Below, piece by piece: positions 44,817-56,200 of a stretch of 64,000 nt of DNA (position 1 is its first letter; the number at the start of each line of letters is the position of its first letter). Below the pieces are notes generated by a model. The model did not search any database and was not told the origin of the DNA. It saw nothing but the letters and a program-made list of their open reading frames with translations. The DNA comes from Rhizopus sp. PT2906 (taxonomy: Eukaryota; Mucoromycota; Mucoromycetes; Mucorales; Rhizopodaceae). Location: contig JAMYHX010000163.1 of the NCBI GenBank assembly GCA_025529335.1, positions 21,624 to 85,623 of the forward strand. Reading direction: 5' to 3'. A program made the position numbers and the translations under genes.

Positions 44817-45849
44817 TTGACATCTTTTTCATTGATGCTTATACGCAAAGTAATGGTTAACAATGTTGAGTTGTGTTTATTTTTTGACATTAATTTATTG
44901 CATTGATATATAAACAATTCACATTTTCGGTGGTAACTGTTGTATATATATTTTTGAGCACAATACATGCTTGTATACGTGTCCTTCCGTGATTCGGCCG
45001 TTTCTACTCCTGGTCTTCTCTGGATATACTTTAAAGTGTTTAAATATTGATTTGCAATGATGTTTATTTTAAAAACTAAAAACACATGAAGAAAACATAG
45101 TTTGTGCCCGTTTTGAAGGTGCCCTCATAAGGTAACTTGCTTGCTTTTACTGTGCGCTTGTTAATATAGGCTAGGACTTTATATTCTTTTGGTAAAAGTG
45201 TGGCGGCATATTTGTTCACTTCTTTAGTTATGGACCAAAGTATGCATCACATATACGATTATTCACCTATCATGATAACTTTTTGTATACTATAGAGTTA
45301 AATGCAAATTCGGGTATCGCCACGGATATATGAATAGACACATTCTCCTTAATTAGAACACAGAGAATCCCATTTTATTTACCATATTTCGATGTGTTTT
45401 TCGCCTTTGTGTCCAAAAAGAGAAGATGGAGGAAATGAAAGACATGTCAATGTTTATAAAACTTGATGTTATTTTATCCTTCAAAAGTTGCATATACAAG
45501 CATACATATATATGCAGCATAATGTCAAATTGACTCTAAAAGCGTCACTATTTAAACTAGCCATAGTTTTGCCATTTTATCATAGTAAGATGCCTATGCA
45601 TAGTAAGGGACAATCATGAGTTTAGATATGTTATATATATATATATATATATATACGAATGAGAAATTATCCAAGGAGTTATTATGGCTATTATGTCATG
45701 AGGATATGTGTGTAAAGTCTCACCACAAGAAATCCTTTGATAACAATACCGTCAGGCTCTTTAAAATAAAACTAATGTACTTTCTACTTCCTTTTTTATT
45801 AACCTTTTTTCGTTAAACTTTTTTTTTCCTCTGTTCTTTCTTACATTAT
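44817..45849. other. Spacer with a (TA)n stretch at 45632-45654
   Basis: No gene. TA dinucleotides occur about 11 times at 45632-45654. The region before 45850 is T-rich and is probably the leader of the exchanger gene. Confidence 0.5.
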
Positions 45850-47611
45850 ATGAGCGATCATCACAGTAAGGACTTAATAGTAACACAAAGAAGCAAAACT
45901 AATAAAAAAGCAGCAATGAGCCAGGAACGAGACCATGACGGTGAATTGATAGGCACAGATGAGACAAAGACATCAGAAAAAGAAATTAAAGAGCCCACTG
46001 CGGCACAAGGACTAGCATCCCTTCTTAAATCATCATGGTTGAACATTCTACTAATTTGCATACCCTTTGGTTGGGCTTCACATTTTATTTGGACACCCAC
46101 TACTACATTCGTTTTGAACTTTATTGCCATTATCCCTCTAGCTAAATTACTTGGGTTTGCAACTGAAGAAATTGCGTTAAGAACAGGAGAGGTACGTTTT
46201 TTCAATTGAATGCAAACGTCTTTTCTTTTGCTTATCATAGTCATAGGTTATTGGCGGGCTACTCAATGCAACATTTGGAAACGCGGTAGAACTGATCATT
46301 AGCATCATATCTCTCACTCAAAACCTAGTTATTGTTGTTCAGGCAGCCATGCTTGGATCCATTCTGTCGAATCTATTGCTCATCCTTGGCATGTGCTTTC
46401 TTTGTGGTGGTTATAAGCATAAAGAACAAGTGTTTAATGCGACTGCAGCACAAACTTCTGCCTCTCTTCTCTTTATCTCGGTCGTATCGTTGCTTTTACC
46501 TGCAGCGTTTTATGGTTCAACAATTAATACTGAATCTGAAGATCGAGAAAAGACAGATATTTTAGATATCTCCCGTGGCACTGCCATTATTCTGCTTATT
46601 ATTTACTTTGCCTATCTTTTCTTTCAGGTAAGACAACGTTAAGCTATCTTTTGTGTTTGCCAGACAAGCTCTAATATAAAGTTATAGCTAAAAACACACA
46701 AGTCCTTGGTAAACCATATGTATGTCTTTTCCTTGTTCATTTGAAACTCTAACACCATCTTTTCAAAAGTTCTTGCAAGTCCCTGTAGAAGCCTTCAAGA
46801 TTGAACGACGATCATCACTTATTGATTTACTCAATAGTGGTAGGAGCCAAAGCGGAATTGAAGAGCAAGCTTTATCGTGCTATACAGACGAAGATGAAGA
46901 AGAAGAAGAATCACCCTCTATGCCATGGTGGATGGCTATTACAGTGTAATTGATATATATACATACGACGAATCCAAAGTATTGACTCTTTTTTTTTAGA
47001 CTCGTAGTCGTTACTGTACTAGTTGCTATTTCTGGAGAATTCCTTGTGTCTGCAATTGAAAGTGTTGTTCAAGTATGGCAGATTAGTGAAACATTTGTAG
47101 GTTTGATTCTATTACCTATCGTTGCTAATGCAGCAGAGCATGTCACGGCTGTTACAGTAGCGTGGAAAAACAAGGTAAGAACTTTAAAAGATCTGCAGCC
47201 CATTCATTCATTATTTTTTTTTTCCCTTTCAAAGATGGATTTGGCACTGGGAGTTTCAGTAGGGTCAAGCATGCAAATTGCCTTGCTTGTAACCCCTATA
47301 ATGGTCATCATCGGCTGGGGAATTAATGTTGACATGAGTTTATTTTTTAATATATATGAAACCGCAGTTCTATTTGCATCCGTTGTCATGGTTAACTATC
47401 TCATTATGGCAAGTGTTTTCGTTGCATGCACGATAGAAACCTATTTAACTTTTTTCTCGGATAGGGTGGGAAGAGTAATTGGTTTGGAGGACTTATGCTG
47501 TGTGCTGTCTATGTGATTATTGCTATAAGTTTTTACTATTATCCAGATGCTGCAGCAGGAGGATTAGATGGGCCAACGCTCAATGTGACTATTGCCCCCA
47601 GTACAGCCTAG
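45850..47611 (+). CDS. VCX1: Vacuolar-type Ca2+/H+ exchanger (CAX family)
   Basis: It moves Ca2+ into the vacuole in exchange for protons. Exons are 45850-46191, 46247-46627, 46688-46708, 46770-46945, 47000-47174, 47235-47408 and 47465-47611, 471 residues. The two conserved alpha repeats are present: GLLNATFGNAVELIISI (about residue 120) and LPIVANAAEHVTAVTVA (about 345), with FGNAVE and ANAAEH as ion-binding motifs. An acidic loop (DEDEEEEESP) lies between them, as in other CAX proteins. The N-terminal 60 residues are polar and cytosolic. Exon 3 is only 21 nt (LKTHKSL). The last intron starts with GC (GCAAGT), required to read NYLIM|GGKSNW. The gene converges on Rad21, with 66 bases between stops. 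Confidence 0.92.
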
Positions 47612-47677
47612 TTTATTTTCTCTTTTTTTTTTTTTTAATAATACGTAATTTATTTAAAATAAAATAAAAGACGCTTT

Positions 47678-49400
47678 TTAATGGACAGCAACAGCATTGA
47701 TTTGAATATCGCCATAAGGTTGATCTTGTCTGACCTTGATCTTGTCTCTGGAAGCCAACAATAAAACCTCGTAGAAGCGTTTGGCAGCTTCGGATTTACT
47801 GCTGGTGGTAGGCACCAACTCAGCAAATTTGACTCCATTGAATTGTGTAAGACCCTCGATAGTCTCGAGTGTTCTGCGAGTGCTTTCGTTGAAAGCTTGA
47901 GTGGTCTGTGTTTCAAAGAAATCAAAGCCGGTATCTTCTGCTTCAGCCTACCGAGAAAGAGTAAGAAACACGTCAACAAATATTTTATGGCTCTTACTGT
48001 TTGTTCGAATCGTTCACGGTCAAAGCCTCCAGTACCAATATCAACATCATAGTCGAAGCCGCCGAAAGGCTCAAGGCCTTCACCTGCTGGGGTAGGTGCA
48101 CCAAGGTATGTCTCAGGATGAGCAGCGCTCTCTGGAGCAGCAGCAAGACGCTTATGACTGATTCTGGTAAACATATCTTCTAATTCAGCACCGATTGCAT
48201 TACCACCAGGGCCGCGTAAATGAATCACAGGCTTCGCCTTGGCTGCTTCAAAGAAGTGAAGGTCCTACGTTGCGAAGTTTAGAAACAAATTAAAAATTAG
48301 ATTATATACTTTACTCTGTTGACAATAGAAGATGTATCGCTGGTGTATCTACGAAGATCTTCTTGAGGGATTTCTGTCACCTTATCGACAACCAATCTCT
48401 TACGCTTTCGTGTTGCTGGCTCTTGAACAATCTCGGTATCAAAGACCATTTGCTCATCAACGGGCATGATACCCACCTGCATAAGTGTATCAAGAGAAGC
48501 TTCAGCGACATCCTGAGTGGATGGAAGATCAAATCTGGTATCATGAAAATCAACACCAATGTCATAATTCAGATTATCATTGATATCAAAGCCAAAGTCG
48601 GCTGTGTTGTCGGCTAAGCCTGTCTGATCGTCCAAGGTCATACGCTTTAAAGGCTCAGAAATTTCAGCAGGTTCAAAAGCGGTATCAGCAAGTCCAGGTT
48701 GATCACGACGACCGCCTTCTGTTGTAGGATCAAATCTAAGACCCATTTCGACGTCAGTAAAAAATCCACCCTCGAAACCGCTCAAAGTGATATCTTGAGA
48801 GGGGCTAAAATCCAATGAGTCCAGGATAGGGTCGACTCCATTAAGGCTAAAATAGTTTATCAGTTATTAGTTTCCTTATTCTGGTTGTTGATCCTTTACT
48901 TTTGATTAAGAGGTACATCAGGTAATAAAATATCGAATTCGGTCAACTTGTCTTGTAAAGTGATGGCATTGACGTTAGCAACAGAGTGATGAATATCTGG
49001 CATATTGACATCCCCTTTTTTAAATGCCTAGTGATTAAATAAACAATTAGAGATTGCATAAATGCTTATGCTCATTTTCTTTACAAGCTTAATCTTAACA
49101 AGAGCATCGTTACAATCTTCCAAAAGGTATCTTGTTTTTCTTGAATAAATACGAACAACACCCAATAATAATTGACCTGAAATACGAAGAGATGGTTCCT
49201 CTTCTTGGTTTGTCTCGATGGCATCTAATAACAAATGTCTTTGTTTTAGATTCTTTTTTATACTGCTTGTATATAAAAATACCAATGGTCTTTTCAATGT
49301 TTGTTTGCAAGAACTGAGATTTAGACAGCTTTCTCTCCCAATGAGAAGCTAACCAAACACGAGCCAGTGGTCCTTGTCTTGTCAATTGGTCTGTTAACAT
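47678..49400 (-). CDS. SCC1: Cohesin kleisin subunit Rad21/Scc1
   Basis: It closes the cohesin ring that holds sister chromatids together and is cut by separase at anaphase. Minus-strand exons are 49400-49283, 49224-49085, 49027-48900, 48846-48315, 48264-47998 and 47947-47678, in phase, 484 residues. The N-terminal Smc3-binding domain reads GPLARVWLASHWERKLSK, then SGQLLLGVVRIYSRKTRYLL and NAITL, all hallmarks. The middle is acidic. The C-terminal winged-helix domain (about 395-484: AAKRFYEVLLLASRDKIKV, PYGDIQINA) binds Smc1. The first residues, MLTDQLTRQ, differ from the common MFYS start but align. At 484 residues it is shorter than animal Rad21 and close to fungal Scc1. A Rec8-type meiotic paralogue is less likely from the N-terminal match. 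Confidence 0.92.
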
Positions 49401-49823
49401 ATTTTTAAAAAAGGAAAAAAGAAAAAAGGAAACTTTGCTGCCACGAACTTTTTTACTAAGCGCGTTGCTACTTCAACGCGCAAAGACCGCGTCACAGCTT
49501 AATTCTAATTGGCTATTACAGCAGGCACATTCACATAATGTTAAAAAATCACTTGAGCATTTTGAAATATAAAGTTTTCAATTTACGTAAAGATTATTGA
49601 GAGTCACATAATGGACCCAATGAAGCAACATTATAATATATAATAATCTGGTAGATATTCTATAGTTTATGAAGAGCATTTATAAAAGTATCTCTGCAAG
49701 GGGACTATGTGGTATAGTGCTTCTCTTCGCTATAGCTTTGACTATGGCATTAACCCTTGTGTAAGATATTTTATTTCCAAGTTGAACGTTACTATGAATT
49801 CTTTCAAGATACCCTTAAATCGT

Positions 49824-49861
<38 letters not shown>

Positions 49862-50862
49862 CAAATGTGATCATTTTGAGGCATTTATCAAACATCTGGT
49901 CTCTATTAAGACCAAACAGCTAATTACGATTCATGCTCTACTATGCAATGGTTGAATACTATTATGGAAACCATCAAGCTAATGGTGATATATGCTGAAC
50001 TTTCTTTTTTCTTTTGAAGAGATGAAATGAAGCCAACCAAATGGTCTCATTCATTTGTTACACAACCAAAACATGGATCAGGTAACTTCTTTTGGCATAT
50101 TTCTCCAAGTTTCTTTTCGAGTGCCACTTTAGTAAACTAGGAATAGCTTTTCCCATGATTGGATAGGTCTAAAAACACGAAATATGAATGCTTAAGATGA
50201 AGCAGCAATTTGACTAGAACTTGTTCGCTGTAGGTTCTATTTTCATAAAGAAAAGAGTAGTGACTATTTATGTATAATCAGTTGATAATGATTGGTACGA
50301 CGAACAATAACTTTATCTCTTCTTTGTTGACAGATTAAAAGTAAAACGGCTCTTTTAAGATACGTGGGAATTGCTTATCCTCCAGATCGAATCATTAAAG
50401 AGAGGCTGTCTTTATAAAGAAACCACAGCGTCAGATGACTTGAAACCTTAAACATTTCCTAATTAGTAGAAAATACAGTGATAGAGTTTGAATGAATACA
50501 GATATTCCTATGGCAACAGCAAATAGGATCATGTCGGATACATAAATTAGAATATTGTTGTCCCCCACATATCGTATGAATCTAATAAAAAGACAAAGTA
50601 AAAAGTAGAACCAGCTTTTTGAGCAATGTAAGTCAATATATATATATACGGCTGTAGCATAGCAACGATAAGCTATACAGATATCCTGTTGCTTTATCTT
50701 TTATCAAATATGATTGATACGGTAATCTGAGTTTTAACGGGAAATCTATGTGTTGTGTGAACTTTTTCTTGTTCTAAACCTTATCCAGATCATTAATTTA
50801 CTATAAAATGCAAATACAAATGGGATCCTTTTTATATTCTACACTTCTTTTTTTAAAAAAAA
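49401..50862. other. Gene-poor spacer
   Basis: Holds a run of 36 A at 49825-49860 and otherwise no supported gene. TATATATATA near 50637-50648 and a T-rich leader precede the permease gene. Confidence 0.5.
49825..49860. repeat. Run of 36 A
   Basis: Pure A homopolymer; origin unclear. Confidence 0.9.
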
Positions 50863-52961
50863 ATGATTACTGAAAAAATACAAGATGATCGCTCATCTAC
50901 CTTTTCTAACAAAGAGGAAACAAAGATAGAGCATCTTACTGAAGCTGATGATAGAATATCAGCAAGCTCATTGGAAAGCCAACAACCTAAGCTAAAGCGA
51001 TCCCTCAAGGCTCGTCACTTGGCTGTAAGTTGATGTATATACTAACATGATGTATCTAACACACATTTGTATTCCAATAGATGATTTCAATAGGTGGTGT
51101 CATAGGTCAAGGTCTATTCCTTTCTTCTGGTGCAAATCTGAACGCAGCTGGTACATGAATGAGCTTTCATAATTGTTGATCATTGTATTTACTGAAAACA
51201 ACAATATAGGTCCTGCAGGTGCTCTCATTGCCTACGGCATCATTGGTTTCATCGTATATTGGGTTACTTATTCTCTAGGTGAAATGGCTACTTATATCCC
51301 TGTCTCGGGCTCTTTTACTATTTTCTGTCGTCGATTTGTTGATACCTCGTTTGGCGCTACTATTGGTTATAACTATTGGGCTTGCTGGGCCATCATTGTG
51401 GCAAGTGAACTGACAGCTATTCCACTTATTATGAGCTTCTGGACCGACAAAGTTCCATCTTGGGCATGTAAGTACACTTCATCTAGCTACTGTATCATTT
51501 TACTAACTGTGACTATATAGGGTCCGGCATATGGCTGATCATTATCTTTGTTTTGAATATGTTTGGTGCTCGTAGCTACGCGGAAGCTGAATATATTTTC
51601 AGTGTGGTATGTATTCCTATTTATAGCATCAATAACGAAATCATTGATAAATATATAATAGATAAAAATCCTAGCCGTCCTTATCTTCATTATCGTCGGA
51701 TGTATTACCTCTGGTGGTTTAATAGGGTAAGATAAGGATTATAGTGCGATATCATTCCAGCTAACTAATGATTCAATAGAAATACATCACCTCATGAAGT
51801 TTACGGTTTCAAGTATTGGAAAGACCCTGGCGCTTTCTCAAACGGTGCTCTTGGTGTTGTAAATGCATTTGTATTGGCTTCATTCAGTATGCAAGGTACA
51901 GAAATTGTTGGTATCACTGCTGGTGAATGCGAAAATCCTGTGAAGGTATTTATTGTATTATAAATTTTGTCTTTGATTGCTCATCACGCATTATTATTTT
52001 GTAGCAAGTACCTCGCGCAATTAAAAATGTATTCTGGCGTATTCTTATTTTCTATTTGGGATCAGGTATGTGTATAGATAACAATAGACTACCTATGTTA
52101 TTTACTCTTGCTATTATCTAGTCTTTGTCATGGGTATGCTCATCCGATATGATGACCCTCGTAATCTTAGTGAGTCAAGTAGTGTTACCGTTTCTCCCTT
52201 CACGATCGTCTTTGAACTGGCTGGTTTAAACAGCGTGGCTCATGTCATGAACGCTGTTATCTTGATAACAGTCTTATCTTGTGCCAACAGCGGAATGTAT
52301 GTCAGCTCTCGTATGCTCTGTGCACTGGCAAATGAAGGCATTGCCCATAAAAAACTTGGTATGTTACACTTAGAGTACATTGGAAGAGATCTTACTAACC
52401 TTATCTGACTTTCCGTATATAGCACACATCTCTAGTCGTGGTGTTCCCATATATTCTCTCATCTGTACTTCTCTTGTATGTCTTGTGACCTTTGCTACTT
52501 CATTTATCCCAGGAAAGGCCCTCTTCATTGTCCTCACATCACTCTCCGGTGTTGCAGGTTTCGTCACTTGGGGAGGTATATGCTTCGCCCACTATCGATT
52601 CCGTAAAGCTCTCAAAGTCCAAAACCGCAGCATATCTGAATTACCTATCAGAACACCCTTCCATCCATTTGGTGATATCTTTGGTATGATCGCCTGTGTA
52701 GTGATCTCTCTTATGGCCGGGTACTCTTATTTTGTTCCTCCAAGCGCTACTGGATTAATAGGTAACTATGCTGGTCTTATCCTCTGCGCTATTGGATATA
52801 TTGTTACCAAACTCTGGACCAAGTCCAAGATGATCCCGTTAGACAAGATTGATTTGGATACTGGTAAAGCTGACATCATGTTTACTGAAGAAGATAGAGA
52901 TGAAATTACGGGACCTTGGTATACTCGTGCTTGGAAGCGCTTTGTTAATATTTTCACCTAA
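50863..52961 (+). CDS. Amino-acid permease (APC/YAT family)
   Basis: A plasma-membrane proton-coupled amino-acid importer. Nine exons (50863-51024, 51081-51150, 51210-51467, 51521-51606, 51662-51726, 51780-51945, 52005-52065, 52122-52358, 52423-52961) give 547 residues with about twelve membrane segments. Family signatures are LKARHLAMISIGGVIGQGLF, shown in part as IGGVIGQGLFLSSG, then GPAGALIAYGIIG, GEMATYIPVSGSF, SFSMQGTEIVGITAGE, VPRAIKNVFWRI, ANSGMYVSSRML and SRGVPI. These match fungal Gap1/Dip5-type permeases. The polar N-terminus (about 50 residues with Lys clusters) is typical of the ubiquitin-controlled tail of such transporters. Substrate specificity cannot be read from sequence. Confidence 0.93.
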
Positions 52962-53235
52962 GAAATGTATTTATAATTATGTACTTATACCTTTTAATAA
53001 ATAAAAAAAGATTTGTTATTTACTCTATGGTTATGCAGCTATTCTGTATCACACGATGCATTATGCAAACATTAAAGCGGAGACCACTTATTACTGTATA
53101 CCTGTCATCACCATTATTATATGTGTATTCTTTATTTTTCAATTGAAAAGGGTACTTTCACTTAACATATCTTCACTTGTATATTAAACCATATCTAACC
53201 ACTTATTAAAGTCTTGTAAAAATAAAAGAGAGTTA

Positions 53236-56200
53236 ATGTTCAACATTGCACCCTACATTTCAAAAGTAATCTTCATTACTCACATTGCCAAATAAGCAGA
53301 TGCTAAATCATTCCAACGTAGTATGTAAGAGCCCTTCATGCCAATGATGAAGGTGTAAAGTTACCGTACAGTCACACCCAGTTTGGCGTTGTCCTAATGG
53401 TAGATATTGTTGGTAAGTCGAATAAAGTACATAACCTAACAGGGACTCATACTCTAATAGGATTCAGCTCTGTAAGAACATATCTTTTTCAACTAATATC
53501 CCGCTTATATATCTCGATAGTTGACAACTATGGCACAAGAAAAAGGCGATTCAGGCGCTGAGGCTATTGCCATGGAGATCGGTGCATATATGGGAGAGGT
53601 AATTGCATGCTTAATCTGACATAATATTTTAGCTAATTTTAATAATAAAAAAAAGTGTATTCAAGTCATTGAGTTTTATGGAGGCGATGTAGTCAAGGTA
53701 AAAACGAATAGAATTTCTGGACTTTTTGTATATTCAAAAGCCATATGAAAAGTTCCTAGGGGATGCTGTTTTAGTTTGCTTTCAGAATATACAAAGACCA
53801 AAAAAACAAACCTCGGATAACAGCACTTCCATGCCAAGAGAAGACAATGAAATGACACAGCGACAAAAGAACGTTTTGATAAGGAAAGCTGTAGAGTGTG
53901 GCTTACAGCTTCTTGCAAGATTGTCCCATTATAGAGTATACTTGACCGCTGAAGAAAGATCAAAACATAGAGCAGCAACTTCGGAAGATAACGAAGGATC
54001 CACAGGTCCCTCATTGTTCGACTGTATGAGTCCAATGGAAGATAGAAATAGCGATGAGCAATCAGGATCTGTATCAGATACGCTTATTACGAATCCTGAT
54101 ATCACACCAAGCGCCAATGAAGACGAATCACATTATTTTGTGAATGACTGGCTCAATATACTGATGCCTAAGAAACGTCGAAAGCAAAAAAAGCATAATT
54201 GTGATAGAAGATTAAGTGCCTCCACAGCTGAAGGTTCCATAAATCAACACAATACGAAAAATTCGATTGACCTAGAACTACATATGGCACTATCGTGTGG
54301 AGACGTTGTCAACATTGTTTTGGGAGATACCGAGGCAAAGGAGCCTTACACATCAAATTATGAAAGTCCCTACACTTTAAACAGTCGCAGTATATCGTAT
54401 GCAGGAGAACAACCTGCAGAAGACGAACCTATCGAGTGCTGTGGAAGATTAGAGTACGCTATAGGAGGAGAAGTAGTGGAATCACTGGATGAGGCTCTGT
54501 CCATTGCAAAAGCTGGTGAAATGTGTGTCACTCCAGCTGTATACGAAATAATTCGGTCACAGGGATTAAGCCTAACCTTTGAAAACAGACGTCAGTTTTA
54601 TGTGATAAGCAATATAGTTGATTCAGCGTCCGCACCAAGAAACGTCACCTTCACCTATGCTCAGCCCTATAAACACACAAGCGGGCCAATTCATAGAAAA
54701 AATAACCCTACAAGCAATAAAAACAACCTAGAGTATTTAAACGCTCTACCTGGTATACGAATGCAAGGATCCAAGCTAAACATAGAGCCACTTGTTCCAC
54801 GTGTGAGGAATGCATCTTATATGAACATACCAGCCAACCGAAACGCATTTTACTATAAATACTTGAATCAGAGCGCACTGTATCGTATGCGAAACAGTAT
54901 TGGTGGAAATATACCTGCTCAATTTCGCGATGCGACCATTATGTTTATCAGTTTAGGTAAAGCAAATGTGACAACCAAGAAAGGCCTTGAGAAGACAGAA
55001 GAAGCCGTTACAATCATCATTAAAGCCCTGGTAAAATACGAAGGTATGCTTCAACAATTTGCTATTGACGATAAAGGTATGATACTACTTATCCAATAAT
55101 ACTCCATGTATTTATTGTTTTATAGGTGCTACTGTATTATCTGTCTTTGGCCTTCCTCCTTTATCACATGAACGAGAAGCTGTATTCGCAGCCAAGGCAG
55201 CATTAGAAATACGAGAGTCCTTGCTAAGATGTGAATATGAAGATTTTGCGATTTCACTATCTACAGGAACCATATTTACTGCTGTCCTTCCAAGAGAGTG
55301 CCCTTACAGGCGAGATGCCGGCATAGCGGGCGACACTATTGTAATTGCTGTACGTATGCTCAAGTTTTTGTTTTCAAAGCAAAGCGTCGTATGTGATCAG
55401 GCAACCAAGAAACAAATTGGTGGCCTCTGCGAATTTGAAGATTTAGGAGAAAATCTAGTAAAAGGAAAAACAAAGCCTTTTCAAATGTATAGGATACAAG
55501 AGTTTACTCCTCCTGAACGTGACAAGCGTATATCTCTATTGAGCATTGAAAAACCAAATGGATTCATAGGCTATAAATCAGAATTAGCCAAATCAACTGC
55601 TTTCATTGACAGTTGGTATGAAGCGCCTGACCACCACGTCTTGGTTATTTCTGGGCCGTCTGGTACTGGAAAAAGTTTTCTTTGTAACAAGTTGCATAAA
55701 ATGATGACGTCTCATGGGGTACTAAGCTGGTAAGAGTAAATCGACTAATATTGCTGTACTTGCTAATCTGCTTTTGTTTGGGCTATGCATAGCTGGTCAT
55801 CGTCTACTGAAGGTAATATATATATATGTATATACATACATTGAATTACATTATTGAAGCTAAAAGTAAAATATAGTTGAAAAGGGAAGTAAATATTATT
55901 TATTGAGAAATTTGATTATGGCTCTCTTGGATATCATTATCTCTGATAGAATTCCTCAGCGATCGACACTCAAATATGAATCCAATAGCAACTACAGTAG
56001 TAGTAACAACAGTTTTACGTCCCCCATGAATAGCTATCGACAAGTAAACTCAGAAGGCTCGACCGATTCTTCACCCTCACGTGTTTCATCCAACTTTATT
56101 AGAAGCCATGGTTTTTTTAGACGTTTAAATTCACGCGCATCCGTACCAACTTCCTCCTGTGTTTCTCATCCTAATTACGCCGAAAGTAACAATGAAATTG

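Noticed and set aside
44780..45085. Minus-strand frame over the CA repeat
   Set aside because: A translated microsatellite (VCVCVCV) without any domain.
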